Assembly (NCBI RefSeq): GCF_014192285.1 | Contig: NZ_JACHXQ010000005.1 | Span: 62,001-126,000, forward strand | DNA length: 64,000 nt | Reading direction: 5' to 3' | Source of the DNA: Halomonas fontilapidosi | GTDB taxonomy: Bacteria; Pseudomonadota; Gammaproteobacteria; Pseudomonadales; Halomonadaceae | Shown: one piece after another, positions 8,846 to 16,640 of the stretch | How the letters are laid out: every line of letters begins with the position of its first letter | Position numbering within the stretch: the stretch's first letter is position 1 | The notes under the pieces: generated by a model | What the model saw: the letters and a program-made list of their open reading frames with translations, nothing else | Told to the model about the DNA's origin: nothing | Databases searched by the model: none | Program-made: the position numbers and the translations under genes

Positions 8846-10099
8846 ATGAGCGTGACCCTCGACGACGTCCGACAGGCCGCCGCGCGCCTCCAGGGTAGTG
8901 TGGAGCGCACCGCCTGCCTGCACTCCACCACCCTCTCGCAGCTCACCGGCTGCGAACTCTACATCAAGTTCGAGAACCACCAGTTCACCGCCTCCTTCAA
9001 GGAGCGCGGCGCCCTCAACCACCTGCTCTCACTGAGCCCCAAGGAGCGCGCCCGGGGCGTAATCGCCATGTCGGCGGGCAACCACGCCCAGGCAGTGGCC
9101 TATCACGCTACCCGGCTGGGCATCCACGCCACCATCGTCATGCCCCGCCACACCCCCAACCTCAAGGTGCGCAACACGCGCAACTTCGGCGCCGAGGTGC
9201 ACCTGGAGGGTAACGGGGTCGACGAGGCCGGGGCCTATGCCCGGCGCCTGGCCGAGGAGCGCCAGTTGGTTTTCGTCCACCCCTACGATGACGAGCGGAT
9301 CATCGCCGGTCAGGGCACCATCGCCCCGGAGATGCTCGAGGAGGTCCCCGACCTCGACTGCCTGGTAATCCCCATCGGTGGCGGCGGGCTGATCAGCGGC
9401 AATGCGGTGGCGGCCAAGGCCCTGAAACCCGATATCGAGGTGATCGGCGTGCAGACCTGCCGCTTTCCGGCCATGCAGCAGGTGCTGGCCGGGGAGGAGG
9501 TTCACTGTGGCCTGGCCAGCCTGGCAGAGGGCATCGCCGTCAAGCAGCCCGGCATGCTGACCCGGGAGATCGTGCGCGAGCTGGTCAGCGACATCGTGCT
9601 GGTGGACGAGCCCGAGATCGAGCGCGCCATCCTGTTGCTGCTGGAGATCGAGAAGAGCGTCGCCGAAGGCGCCGGCGCTGCCGGCCTCGCCGCCCTGCTC
9701 AGCGAGCCGGCGCGCTACCGCGGCCGCAAGGTCGGCATGGTGCTGTGCGGCGGCAACATCGACATGCTGGCGTTGTCCTCGGTGATTCAGCGCGGCCTGG
9801 TGCGCACGGGGCGTATCGTGCGGGTGCGGGTCGGCATTCCCGACGTACCCGGCTCGCTGGCCGAGCTCACCCGCCTGCTCGCCGAGCAGCGCGCCAACGT
9901 CATCCAGATCGCCCATCAGCGTACCTTCACCGACCTCTCGCTGCGCGCTACCGAGGTCGAGGCTACCCTCGAGACCCTGGGCAGCGACCACACCCGCGAG
10001 GTGATCGCCGCACTGCGCACGGAAGGCTACGACCCGGTGCTGCCCGCCAACGAGGTGCACCCGGACGAGCGCTGGGCCACCGACCCCGAAGGGCACTGA
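8846..10099 (+). CDS. Threonine ammonia-lyase (threonine dehydratase)
   Basis: A 417-residue PLP enzyme that deaminates threonine to 2-oxobutanoate, feeding isoleucine synthesis or catabolism. The PLP lysine lies in FTASFKERGA (about residue 48), the phosphate-binding loop in IPIGGGGLISG and the C-terminal part of the fold at LCGGNID. A single ACT-like domain occupies about residues 325-405 (VRVGIPDVPGSLAELTRLLA), matching the roughly 400-residue single-ACT form rather than 500-residue biosynthetic IlvA. The frame opens at 8807, but the ATG at 8846 has a GGAGA ten bases upstream and starts at the family N-terminus. Confidence 0.92.
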   Translation: MSVTLDDVRQAAARLQGSVERTACLHSTTLSQLTGCELYIKFENHQFTASFKERGALNHLLSLSPKERARGVIAMSAGNHAQAVAYHATRLGIHATIVMPRHTPNLKVRNTRNFGAEVHLEGNGVDEAGAYARRLAEERQLVFVHPYDDERIIAGQGTIAPEMLEEVPDLDCLVIPIGGGGLISGNAVAAKALKPDIEVIGVQTCRFPAMQQVLAGEEVHCGLASLAEGIAVKQPGMLTREIVRELVSDIVLVDEPEIERAILLLLEIEKSVAEGAGAAGLAALLSEPARYRGRKVGMVLCGGNIDMLALSSVIQRGLVRTGRIVRVRVGIPDVPGSLAELTRLLAEQRANVIQIAHQRTFTDLSLRATEVEATLETLGSDHTREVIAALRTEGYDPVLPANEVHPDERWATDPEGH

Positions 10100-10215
10100 C
10101 CGGCACCTTGGGTGCATGGCGCAGGGCCGTCGGCAGGCGTACCCTGTGCGCATTCGATCATCGCAACGGTTTCCATCGTCTCGACGGTTTACAGCATTTC
10201 AACAAGGGAAGACTG

Positions 10216-11967
10216 ATGAGCAGAAAGTTAAAAGTGAACGCCCCCCTGGTCATCCTCCACGGCGACGAGATGGCTCAGGTGGCCTTCGAACGCATCCTCG
10301 ACACCTTCGTGACCTCACCACTGGATATCGAGCTGGTGGAGATCGACCTGACCGCGGAGAACCGCCTGGTCACCAACGGCCAGGCGGTCATCGATGCCGT
10401 CGAGGCGCTCAAGCGCTACGGGGTGGGCGTCAAGAACGCCGGCATGACGGTCAACCGCGCCCAGCTGGGCGAGCTGCTGGCGGCCCATCCCGAGCTCGAC
10501 GGCACCAGCCTGCACCCGCTGGCCACCAAATCGCCCAATGGCGCCATCCGCAAGGGCATCGGTGGCAACATCACCCGCGAGGACATCCAGTTCCGCAATC
10601 TGCAGTTCAACAAGCCGGAATGGGTCGGTCGCGACATCGAGGTCGACACCATGGCGACCGGCGGCAGCAAGGACAGCTACAACGAGCTCTCCCGCGCCAC
10701 CGGCATCGTCAAGCTGATGTTCGTCGGCGCCAGCGGCAACCCGGTGGAACTGCACCGCCGCGAGGTCAAGAAGGGCGACCCCTGGCTGCTCGCCACCAAC
10801 GACATCGACGCGATCAAGGCCTGGGCACACCGCTTCTTCCAGCGCGCCATCGACGAGAAGCGCGACATCTACCTGGGCCTCAAGGACACCGTGATCGCCG
10901 GCTACGACGGCGTGATGCGCGCCGCCATCGAGGGCATCTACGAGAGCGACTACCGCGCGCAGGTCGAGGCGCTGGGGCTGGCCTACCACTACGAGCTGAT
11001 CGACGCCCAGGCCGCGCGCATCGTCGCCAACCCGCCCGAGCGGGCGCTGTGGGGCGTGCCGGACAACACCACCGGTCGCAAGCTCTACAAGCTGGTCGAG
11101 CAGCTCAAGGTGCACGGCATTCCCACCCGCAAGGCCCACGTTTCGCTGTCGCGGATGAGCGCCGGCGGTGGCGACCAGTACGGCAGCTACAATGCCCCGG
11201 CCCTCGAGCACGGCATCCTCAAGGTGGTCGTCGACGGCGAGGAGAAGCACGCCCGCCACGTCAAGCAGGGCGATCCCATCCTGCTGATGTCCAACGATCA
11301 CGAAGCCATCAAGGACTGGGTCACCCAGGTATTCCGCGACGCCTCACGCAAGGACAAGGAGGTCTACTTCGGCCTCAAGCGCGAGTACATGGAGTACGAC
11401 GACGTCTTCAGTACCGCCATCACCGACGTGCGCCGCGAGCTGGCAAAGGCCGATACCCCGCCACCGTCGTTCATGATCATGCGGCCCTCCAGCCAGCTCA
11501 TCAAGATGATCACCGACCCGCCGCGCAACGCCCTCTACCCGGCGCAGAACCTCGACGGCGACATCTTCTCGGACATCTCCGCGGCACTGGGCGGCAGCCT
11601 GGCCACCGCCAGCTCGATCATCGAGAGCAAGAACGGCACCATGCTCTTCGAGGCGCCCCACGGCACCGCCCACGACCTCTACCTGAAGTATCTGGAGAGC
11701 GACGGCAAGGAGGCGCACTTCAACTCCTCGGCGCTGATCTTCGCCGTGGCCAACGCCCTGGAGACCCTGGGCGAGCGCGAGAGCAATGCGGCGCTGGTCG
11801 ACTATGCCACTCGCCTCAAGGCGGCGCTGATCGATACCGTCGCCGATGGCATCATCACCGGCGACCTGAAGGGCAAGACCACCGACCCCGCCGCGGAGAC
11901 CCTCGTCGACATGCAAGGCTTCCTCGACGCCGTGGCCAGCCGCCTGAGCCCTGCACAGGATCGCTAG
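10216..11967 (+). CDS. Isocitrate dehydrogenase-like enzyme with duplicated clasp region
   Basis: A 583-residue member of the isocitrate/isopropylmalate dehydrogenase superfamily. The N-terminal LVILHGDEM, the KSPNGAIRKGIGG loop (105-117), NLDGDIFSDISAALGG (445-460, metal aspartates) and FEAPHGTAHD (478-487, cofactor loop) place it nearest eukaryotic-type (type II) NADP-IDH. It is about 170 residues longer than that type because residues about 145-246 are repeated at about 312-409; segments 180-223 and 345-388 align without gaps with 21 of 44 identities. A strong AAGGGAAGA ribosome site precedes the ATG. NADP-isocitrate oxidation is the likely reaction, by family. Confidence 0.85.
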   Translation: MSRKLKVNAPLVILHGDEMAQVAFERILDTFVTSPLDIELVEIDLTAENRLVTNGQAVIDAVEALKRYGVGVKNAGMTVNRAQLGELLAAHPELDGTSLHPLATKSPNGAIRKGIGGNITREDIQFRNLQFNKPEWVGRDIEVDTMATGGSKDSYNELSRATGIVKLMFVGASGNPVELHRREVKKGDPWLLATNDIDAIKAWAHRFFQRAIDEKRDIYLGLKDTVIAGYDGVMRAAIEGIYESDYRAQVEALGLAYHYELIDAQAARIVANPPERALWGVPDNTTGRKLYKLVEQLKVHGIPTRKAHVSLSRMSAGGGDQYGSYNAPALEHGILKVVVDGEEKHARHVKQGDPILLMSNDHEAIKDWVTQVFRDASRKDKEVYFGLKREYMEYDDVFSTAITDVRRELAKADTPPPSFMIMRPSSQLIKMITDPPRNALYPAQNLDGDIFSDISAALGGSLATASSIIESKNGTMLFEAPHGTAHDLYLKYLESDGKEAHFNSSALIFAVANALETLGERESNAALVDYATRLKAALIDTVADGIITGDLKGKTTDPAAETLVDMQGFLDAVASRLSPAQDR

Positions 11968-12008
11968 CAGCCGTTATCGGCGAAGGTAGCACGACCCGGT
12001 AAGCCCCC

Positions 12009-12034
12009 AGGCGGCCATCCCATGGCCGCCTTTA
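12009..12034 (+). terminator. Probable terminator after the IDH-like gene
   Basis: A perfect 10-bp stem (AGGCGGCCAT / ATGGCCGCCT) with a three-base loop, followed only by a short T run. It lies 42 bases past the stop codon and separates this gene from mscS. Confidence 0.55.
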
Positions 12035-12137
12035 CCGCCAGGGTAGGTCGGCCTGATGGCATGCCCCAGCCGGCCGCGAGGGTCGCTGGAAAATGGCGTG
12101 ATCGCCATGGTCCGACTTCCCGAGAGGAGACGAACGG

Positions 12138-13250
12138 ATGGAACCCGGTGAGCATCGCTTCCAGGCACCGAGCTGGCTGCCTGGCTTCCTGGTCGATCTG
12201 TGGGACGTTCTGGCCGTCTATCAGTCCTTGCTGGCGCTGATCATCGTGGTGGCAGGCAGCATGCTGGCCGTGCTCGGCAGGATGCTGGTGCTCTTCTGGG
12301 CACGCAAACTGACGGCCCGCTCCTCGCGAGTCCATGGCGGCCCCGGCTTTAGACTACTGAAAATCGCCACCAGCGCCGGGGCCTGGGTCCTGACGATACT
12401 GTCACTGGTACTGGCGGTTCGGGTGCTGGCGTTCAGCGACAGCGTGGAAACGCTTGTCCTGCGTCTGCTGACGAGTGTCCTGATCCTGCGTCTGGTGAAG
12501 GAGGGGCTGCAGGCCAGTCACGCCAGCCTGGAAATCTTCGGACGCTTTCGCAACCGTTTTCCCATCGTCGAAGAGCGCACGATGCCGCTGTTCGATCTGA
12601 TGATGACGGTGCTGATCGTTGCCGCTGCCGGCTATGCCCTGCTGGTGGTGTGGAAGGTGGATCCGACGGCATGGCTGGCCTCTGCCGGCGTGGTGGGTAT
12701 TGCCGTGGGTTTTGCCGCCCGCGAGACACTGGCCAATCTCTTTGCCGGCTTCTTTATCATTGCCGATGCCCCCTACAAGGTGGGCGATTATGTGGTTCTC
12801 GATAGCGGAGACCGGGGACGCGTGGCCAAGGTGGGGATACGCTCGACACGCATGATCACTCGGGATGACGTCGAGATCACCGTGCCCAATTCAGAAATGG
12901 CCAACACCAAGATCTACAACGAATCCGGCGGCCCCTGGGTCAGGTTCCGCATCCGGCTGCAGGTGAATGTTGCCTACGGCTCGAATGCCGAGGAGGTGGT
13001 GGAACTGCTCAACGACCTCGCCACCACGCACCAGACGGTGTGTGATACCCCGACGCCCCGGGTGCGGCTGCGCGCCCTCGGCGACTCCGGCCTCGAGTTC
13101 GAACTGCTGTGCTGGGTCACGGAACCGTCGCTGCGCGGCAAGGTCACCCACGAGCTCTACATGGCGATCTACCGGGCTCTGAACGAAGCCGGCATCGAGA
13201 TCCCCTTCCCTCAGCGCGACGTCTGGTTGCGCGAGGCGAAACCCCGCTGA
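12138..13250 (+). CDS. MscS-family small-conductance mechanosensitive channel
   Basis: A 370-residue inner-membrane channel. Four hydrophobic segments (about residues 30-55, 78-98, 106-126 and 154-172) are followed by the pore helix and gate region AWLASAGVVGIAVGFAARETLANLFAGFFIIADAP, the diagnostic MscS motif (split here across residues about 175-210). The beta domain follows at YKVGDYVVLDSGDRGRVAKVGIR and the C-terminal alpha/beta domain reaches IPFPQRDVWL. Such channels release solutes on hypo-osmotic shock, which fits a halophile that accumulates betaine. A GAGGAGAC ribosome site lies 8-15 bases before the ATG. The gene is monocistronic and converges on the diguanylate cyclase. Confidence 0.92.
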   Translation: MEPGEHRFQAPSWLPGFLVDLWDVLAVYQSLLALIIVVAGSMLAVLGRMLVLFWARKLTARSSRVHGGPGFRLLKIATSAGAWVLTILSLVLAVRVLAFSDSVETLVLRLLTSVLILRLVKEGLQASHASLEIFGRFRNRFPIVEERTMPLFDLMMTVLIVAAAGYALLVVWKVDPTAWLASAGVVGIAVGFAARETLANLFAGFFIIADAPYKVGDYVVLDSGDRGRVAKVGIRSTRMITRDDVEITVPNSEMANTKIYNESGGPWVRFRIRLQVNVAYGSNAEEVVELLNDLATTHQTVCDTPTPRVRLRALGDSGLEFELLCWVTEPSLRGKVTHELYMAIYRALNEAGIEIPFPQRDVWLREAKPR

Positions 13251-13252
13251 TG

Positions 13253-13297
13253 ACAGGCAAACAGATCACTGGCAAACAGATCACTGGCAAACGGTAT
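13253..13297 (+). repeat. Three tandem copies of a 15-nt unit
   Basis: ACAGGCAAACAGATC, ACTGGCAAACAGATC and ACTGGCAAACGGTAT lie head to tail between the convergent mscS and diguanylate cyclase genes. The last copies run into the 3' end of the cyclase frame, whose stop is at 13281-13283, so copy-number change would alter its last codons. Confidence 0.75.
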
Positions 13298-14483
13298 TGC
13301 CTGGGTCGCCGTCTGGGGCGTGTGCATCGCTCGAGGAGGCCTCGGTCGAAGCGTCTCGAGCACTCACGATCCGATCGCGCCCTTCCGTCTTGGCCCGGTA
13401 GAGCCGTTGGTCGACCCGGCTGTAGAGGTGGTCGAAGCCGTTATCCTCCTCTGCCTCTACGGCCCCGATGCTCACCGTCAGCCGGTGCTCGGCGGCCGGG
13501 CCGGGCAACGGCATTGAACGCGTTGCGCGCACGATTCGCTCGGCCAGAGCCTCGGCGTCGGCGAGATGGCTGTCGGGCATCAGGATCGCGAACTCCTCGC
13601 CCCCCATCCGCGCCACCCGGTCGACTCGCCGCACCTCACGCTGAAGGACCCGTGCAAAGTCGGCCAGCACCGCATCACCGACCGGGTGGCCGTAAGCGTC
13701 ATTGATCCGCTTGAAATGGTCCAGGTCCAGTAGCATCAGGCTCAGCGCGGTACCGTGGCGTCGACGCCGTTCGAACGCCTCCTCGGCGGCATCACGCAGC
13801 CAGCGGCGGTTGCCCAGAGCGGTCAACTCGTCGGTGCGGCTCTGCAGACGCATGGTCTCGCGCTGGCGATGCAGGTGAAACAGCATGCGCATCACCGCGC
13901 CAATCGCCAACAGCAGCAGGAGCAGGAGCACCGCCAAGGCCAGCGTCAGGCGCTCCATCAGCTGACGTTGTTCCGCCGACGCCTGATGAAGCAGCTCGTT
14001 CAATTCGCTGTAGGCCCAGGCCAGCCCCTCTTCGACATCCATGCCCAGGGCCAGGATCTCATCGTCGCCCGGCTCACCCTGCCCCTCCTGGGCAGCATGT
14101 ACCGCGGCCTCCAACGCCGGTAGCCGCGACTCCACCTGAGCCAGCTCGTCCAGCAGCCCACCATAGCTGGCGGGGTCGAGCTCGCTGCGCCGAAGCTGCA
14201 TGCGAATGCTCTCGATACGCCGGGGAATCCGACCTAACAGGTCATGCAGCTGCTCCAGGTGAATGCGATCCTGGCTGAACTCCAGGCTGTCCAGCGTGAT
14301 GCGCAGGGCGGCGGGATCCTGCTGGGCCCTGACCACATCGGTGACCAGCGCAGTGTAGTCGGCACCCACCTGTTGGCGCGCCTGGGAAACATAGTAGCCG
14401 ATCGCCAAGGCGCAGAGCGTGGCGATCAAGGTGAAGGCGATTACCAGGCGCAGCCCCAGGCCTCGGGTAGATGCCGCCGTCAT
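13281..14483 (-). CDS. Membrane diguanylate cyclase (GGDEF)
   Basis: A 400-residue protein with one N-terminal helix (about residues 10-30), a helical periplasmic sensor of about 150 residues, a second helix near residues 190-210 and a C-terminal GGDEF domain. The active-site motif is GGEEF, which is compatible with activity, and the inhibitory site RRVD stands exactly five residues before it, so product inhibition by c-di-GMP is expected. The preferred ATG at 14483 overlaps the stop of the upstream SUOX-fold gene as ATGA, which argues against the longer frame from 14516. The pair are likely co-translated and may form a sensor module. Confidence 0.92.
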   Translation of the reverse strand: MTAASTRGLGLRLVIAFTLIATLCALAIGYYVSQARQQVGADYTALVTDVVRAQQDPAALRITLDSLEFSQDRIHLEQLHDLLGRIPRRIESIRMQLRRSELDPASYGGLLDELAQVESRLPALEAAVHAAQEGQGEPGDDEILALGMDVEEGLAWAYSELNELLHQASAEQRQLMERLTLALAVLLLLLLLAIGAVMRMLFHLHRQRETMRLQSRTDELTALGNRRWLRDAAEEAFERRRRHGTALSLMLLDLDHFKRINDAYGHPVGDAVLADFARVLQREVRRVDRVARMGGEEFAILMPDSHLADAEALAERIVRATRSMPLPGPAAEHRLTVSIGAVEAEEDNGFDHLYSRVDQRLYRAKTEGRDRIVSARDASTEASSSDAHAPDGDPGNTVCQ

Positions 14484-14971
14484 CTCACACTGACCTCGCC
14501 GATCGCCCAGATCCAACGGGTCATCGGTGCACTGCCCTCTCGCGCGGCCTCGGCGTCCTTGGGCACCACCAGCATCAAGGGCCCAAGAGATGCTTCGCTG
14601 ACGGGCTCGCCGTCAAGGCGCGTGACCAGCAGGTAGCGCTTCTCCCGCCGCTGCGCCGGGGTCAGGAAGGTCGTGTAACCATCGAGGGCGGTAAAGCGCA
14701 CGCGAGGCGCCTCCTCGAGACCTTGAGCGGCAAGAAAGTCATCCAGCCAGACGCCTGAGAAGGTACCCTCCGGCCCTTCCGGATGGCGCATCTCCACGGC
14801 ATGAAGGCCCGGCGCTTCGATCTGCTCGAGGGTCAATTCGCGGGACTCGGTGCCCTCGGTCAGGGTCAGCACCGGTGAGGCGTCGTCGGCCATGGCATTA
14901 CCGGCGATCATTGCCAGCAGGAAAAAACAGCCGGCCAGGAGGTAGACGCGAAGAGAGGAAGGAACACGCAT
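14480..14971 (-). CDS. Exported SUOX-fold (molybdopterin oxidoreductase-like) protein without cofactor Cys
   Basis: A 163-residue protein with a clear signal peptide (hydrophobic residues about 9-26, AMA-DD cut site). The remainder resembles the small YedY/sulfite-oxidase-type fold: a VWLDDFLAAQGLEE segment, the FTALDGYTTFLTPAQ core and the final W-I-W-A-I-G-E-V. The mature part has no cysteine, so it cannot ligate molybdenum in the usual way. AGGGAG precedes the ATG at 14971. The four-base overlap with a diguanylate cyclase suggests it supplies a periplasmic ligand-binding input to that enzyme; this is inference. Confidence 0.7.
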   Translation of the reverse strand: MRVPSSLRVYLLAGCFFLLAMIAGNAMADDASPVLTLTEGTESRELTLEQIEAPGLHAVEMRHPEGPEGTFSGVWLDDFLAAQGLEEAPRVRFTALDGYTTFLTPAQRREKRYLLVTRLDGEPVSEASLGPLMLVVPKDAEAAREGSAPMTRWIWAIGEVSVR

Positions 14972-15019
14972 GAGAACTCCCTTGACGGGATGGAAGATGA
15001 AGGATAGCAGCTGATTGAA

Positions 15020-15187
15020 GTGTCTCGCCCCGCCAGGAGGGCCAGACAAGTTTGCCGTAACTATCCCGAAAGACCTGGCTGGTGTCCACATTTTGCGACA
15101 CGCCACCACTAATGTATCGCCAACCCGGCATGTCTGACACCTCACCATCCGGGGTTCTTCGCCGAATGCCGTGAAGCTTGAGACACA
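15020..15187. promoter_or_regulatory. Cluster of GTGTC/GACAC half-sites in a 402-base intergenic gap
   Basis: The gap 14972-15373 separates divergent genes and holds no convincing frame. Within it GTGTC occurs at 15020 and 15082, GACAC at 15097 and 15182, and the near-palindrome TGTCTGACAC at 15131-15140. The GTGTC/GACAC pair at 15082/15097 is itself an inverted repeat. This looks like an operator array for a dimeric regulator, not identified here. Confidence 0.35.
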
Positions 15188-15373
15188 ATATCGGCTTGCC
15201 CGCCGAATCCTGTAGGGCCGCTGAGCGCCAGCGCAGCGTGCGATGATCCGGATAAAGCGCCATCCCGGAAACACGCTTCAGAGTCTTGCATTATCTCTAC
15301 GATAAAGGGGATCTATGCGCTAGGGAGATCTCTGCTCTAAGGGGAGGCATAAACACCCCGGACTGGAGAACGG

Positions 15374-16490
15374 ATGCCCCTTTCTGGTTTCCCGCCCTGC
15401 GGGCGCTTCAACTTCCTGCTGCTCTGCGCCTGGTTGATCACTGGCCTGGCCCAGGCAGACCAGCCCCTGAGGGTCGGTATCTACCACAACCCGCCCAAGC
15501 TGATGCTCGACGAGAATCTGGCCCCGGACGGCATCCTCGGCGAGATGCTACAAGCCATCGCCGCGCAGGAAGACTGGGACCTCGAGGTTGTCGAGTGCCA
15601 GTGGCGCGACTGCCTGGAAGGCCTCTACCAGGGAGAGCTCGACCTGCTGCCCGATGTCGCCTGGAGCGAGGATCGCGCCACGCGTCTCAGCTTCCACAGG
15701 GAACCGGCGCTGCGCAGCTGGTCACGGGTCTATCAGGCTGACGGCAAGGGGCTCGAAGCCACCGTCGACCTCGATGGCCAACGCGTGGCGGTGCTGGATG
15801 GTTCGATCCAGGAGCGCTACCTGCAGCAGCTGGCAAACGGCTTCGACATCGCCATCGACCTTCAGGGCTTCGGTACCCAGAGCGCCGCCTTCGACGCGGT
15901 ATCCCGCGGGCTGGCCGATGCGGTGATCGTCAACCGTCATTATGGCGATTGGCGACTTCCCGAGCCGGGCGTATCGGCGACACCGATCATGTTCCAGCCC
16001 GTACGACTCTTCTTCGCGGCGCTGCCCGGCCAGCAGGTCGAGGTGCTCGAGCGCATCGATGCCAGGCTCAACGCCTGGAAGAGCGATCCCGACTCGGCCT
16101 ACTTCGCCATCCTCGAGCGCTGGGGCCTACGCCAACAGGAAGGCATACGGGTTCCCCACGCCTTCTGGTGGGGGCTGGCGGGCCTGGGAAGCGTGCTGGT
16201 GCTGGCACTTGGCGGCAACCTGCTGCTGCACCGACGAGTCACCGAACGCACCCGGGATCTGGCCAGCAGCGAACAGCGCCTTGCCAGCATCCTCGACAGC
16301 GTGGAGGCGTTTATCTTCATCAAGACACCGGAACTGCGCTACGCCTATGTCAACCAGCGCATCTGCGATCTGCTGGGGCATCCGGCCGAGGCGATCATCG
16401 GGCAGGGCGACGAGGCGCTGTTCGATACCGAAACGGCCGCACGGCTGCGAGCCGATGACCGCAGGGTCTTCGACGAAGGCCAGACGATCC
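15374..16490 (+). pseudogene. Solute-binding/PAS membrane sensor, truncated
   Basis: The surviving 372 codons encode a signal peptide, a type-3 periplasmic solute-binding domain (about residues 30-250, starting LRVGIYHNPPKLML), one transmembrane helix (about residues 262-285) and the first part of a PAS domain (from about residue 295). Intact relatives continue into a GGDEF, EAL or kinase output domain. Here the frame runs at 16491 into the end of a tnpB element, and no continuation is found beyond the element, so the output domain is lost. The ATG has a CTGGAGA ribosome site. It is divergent from the SUOX-fold/diguanylate cyclase pair. Confidence 0.75.
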
Positions 16491-16640
16491 TTGACGTCCT
16501 CCCCTCCCTCAGCTTCTTGGGAAGCTGCCGCCTGTGGCGGAAAGGAAGGGGATTCCTACGGCGCTCAGGCGCGGCATGAAGCCGCCCCTGAGTCGCTTCG
16601 GTGGGTTCCTGCTGCTGGCGGCCTTACCGCACCGCTCACT
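16491..16640 (-). ncRNA. Predicted omega RNA (reRNA) at the right end
   Basis: TnpB proteins use a guide RNA made from the right end of their element and the flanking DNA. Here the end is highly structured: an outer CCCCTCC/GGAAGGGG pairing (16502-16554 region) encloses the hairpins CAGCTTC-TTGG-GAAGCTG and CCGCC-TGT-GGCGG. The guide would begin just outside the element; reading from 16490 leftwards it is GGATCGTCTGGCCTTCGTCG. The 5' boundary inside tnpB is approximate. Confidence 0.5.
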
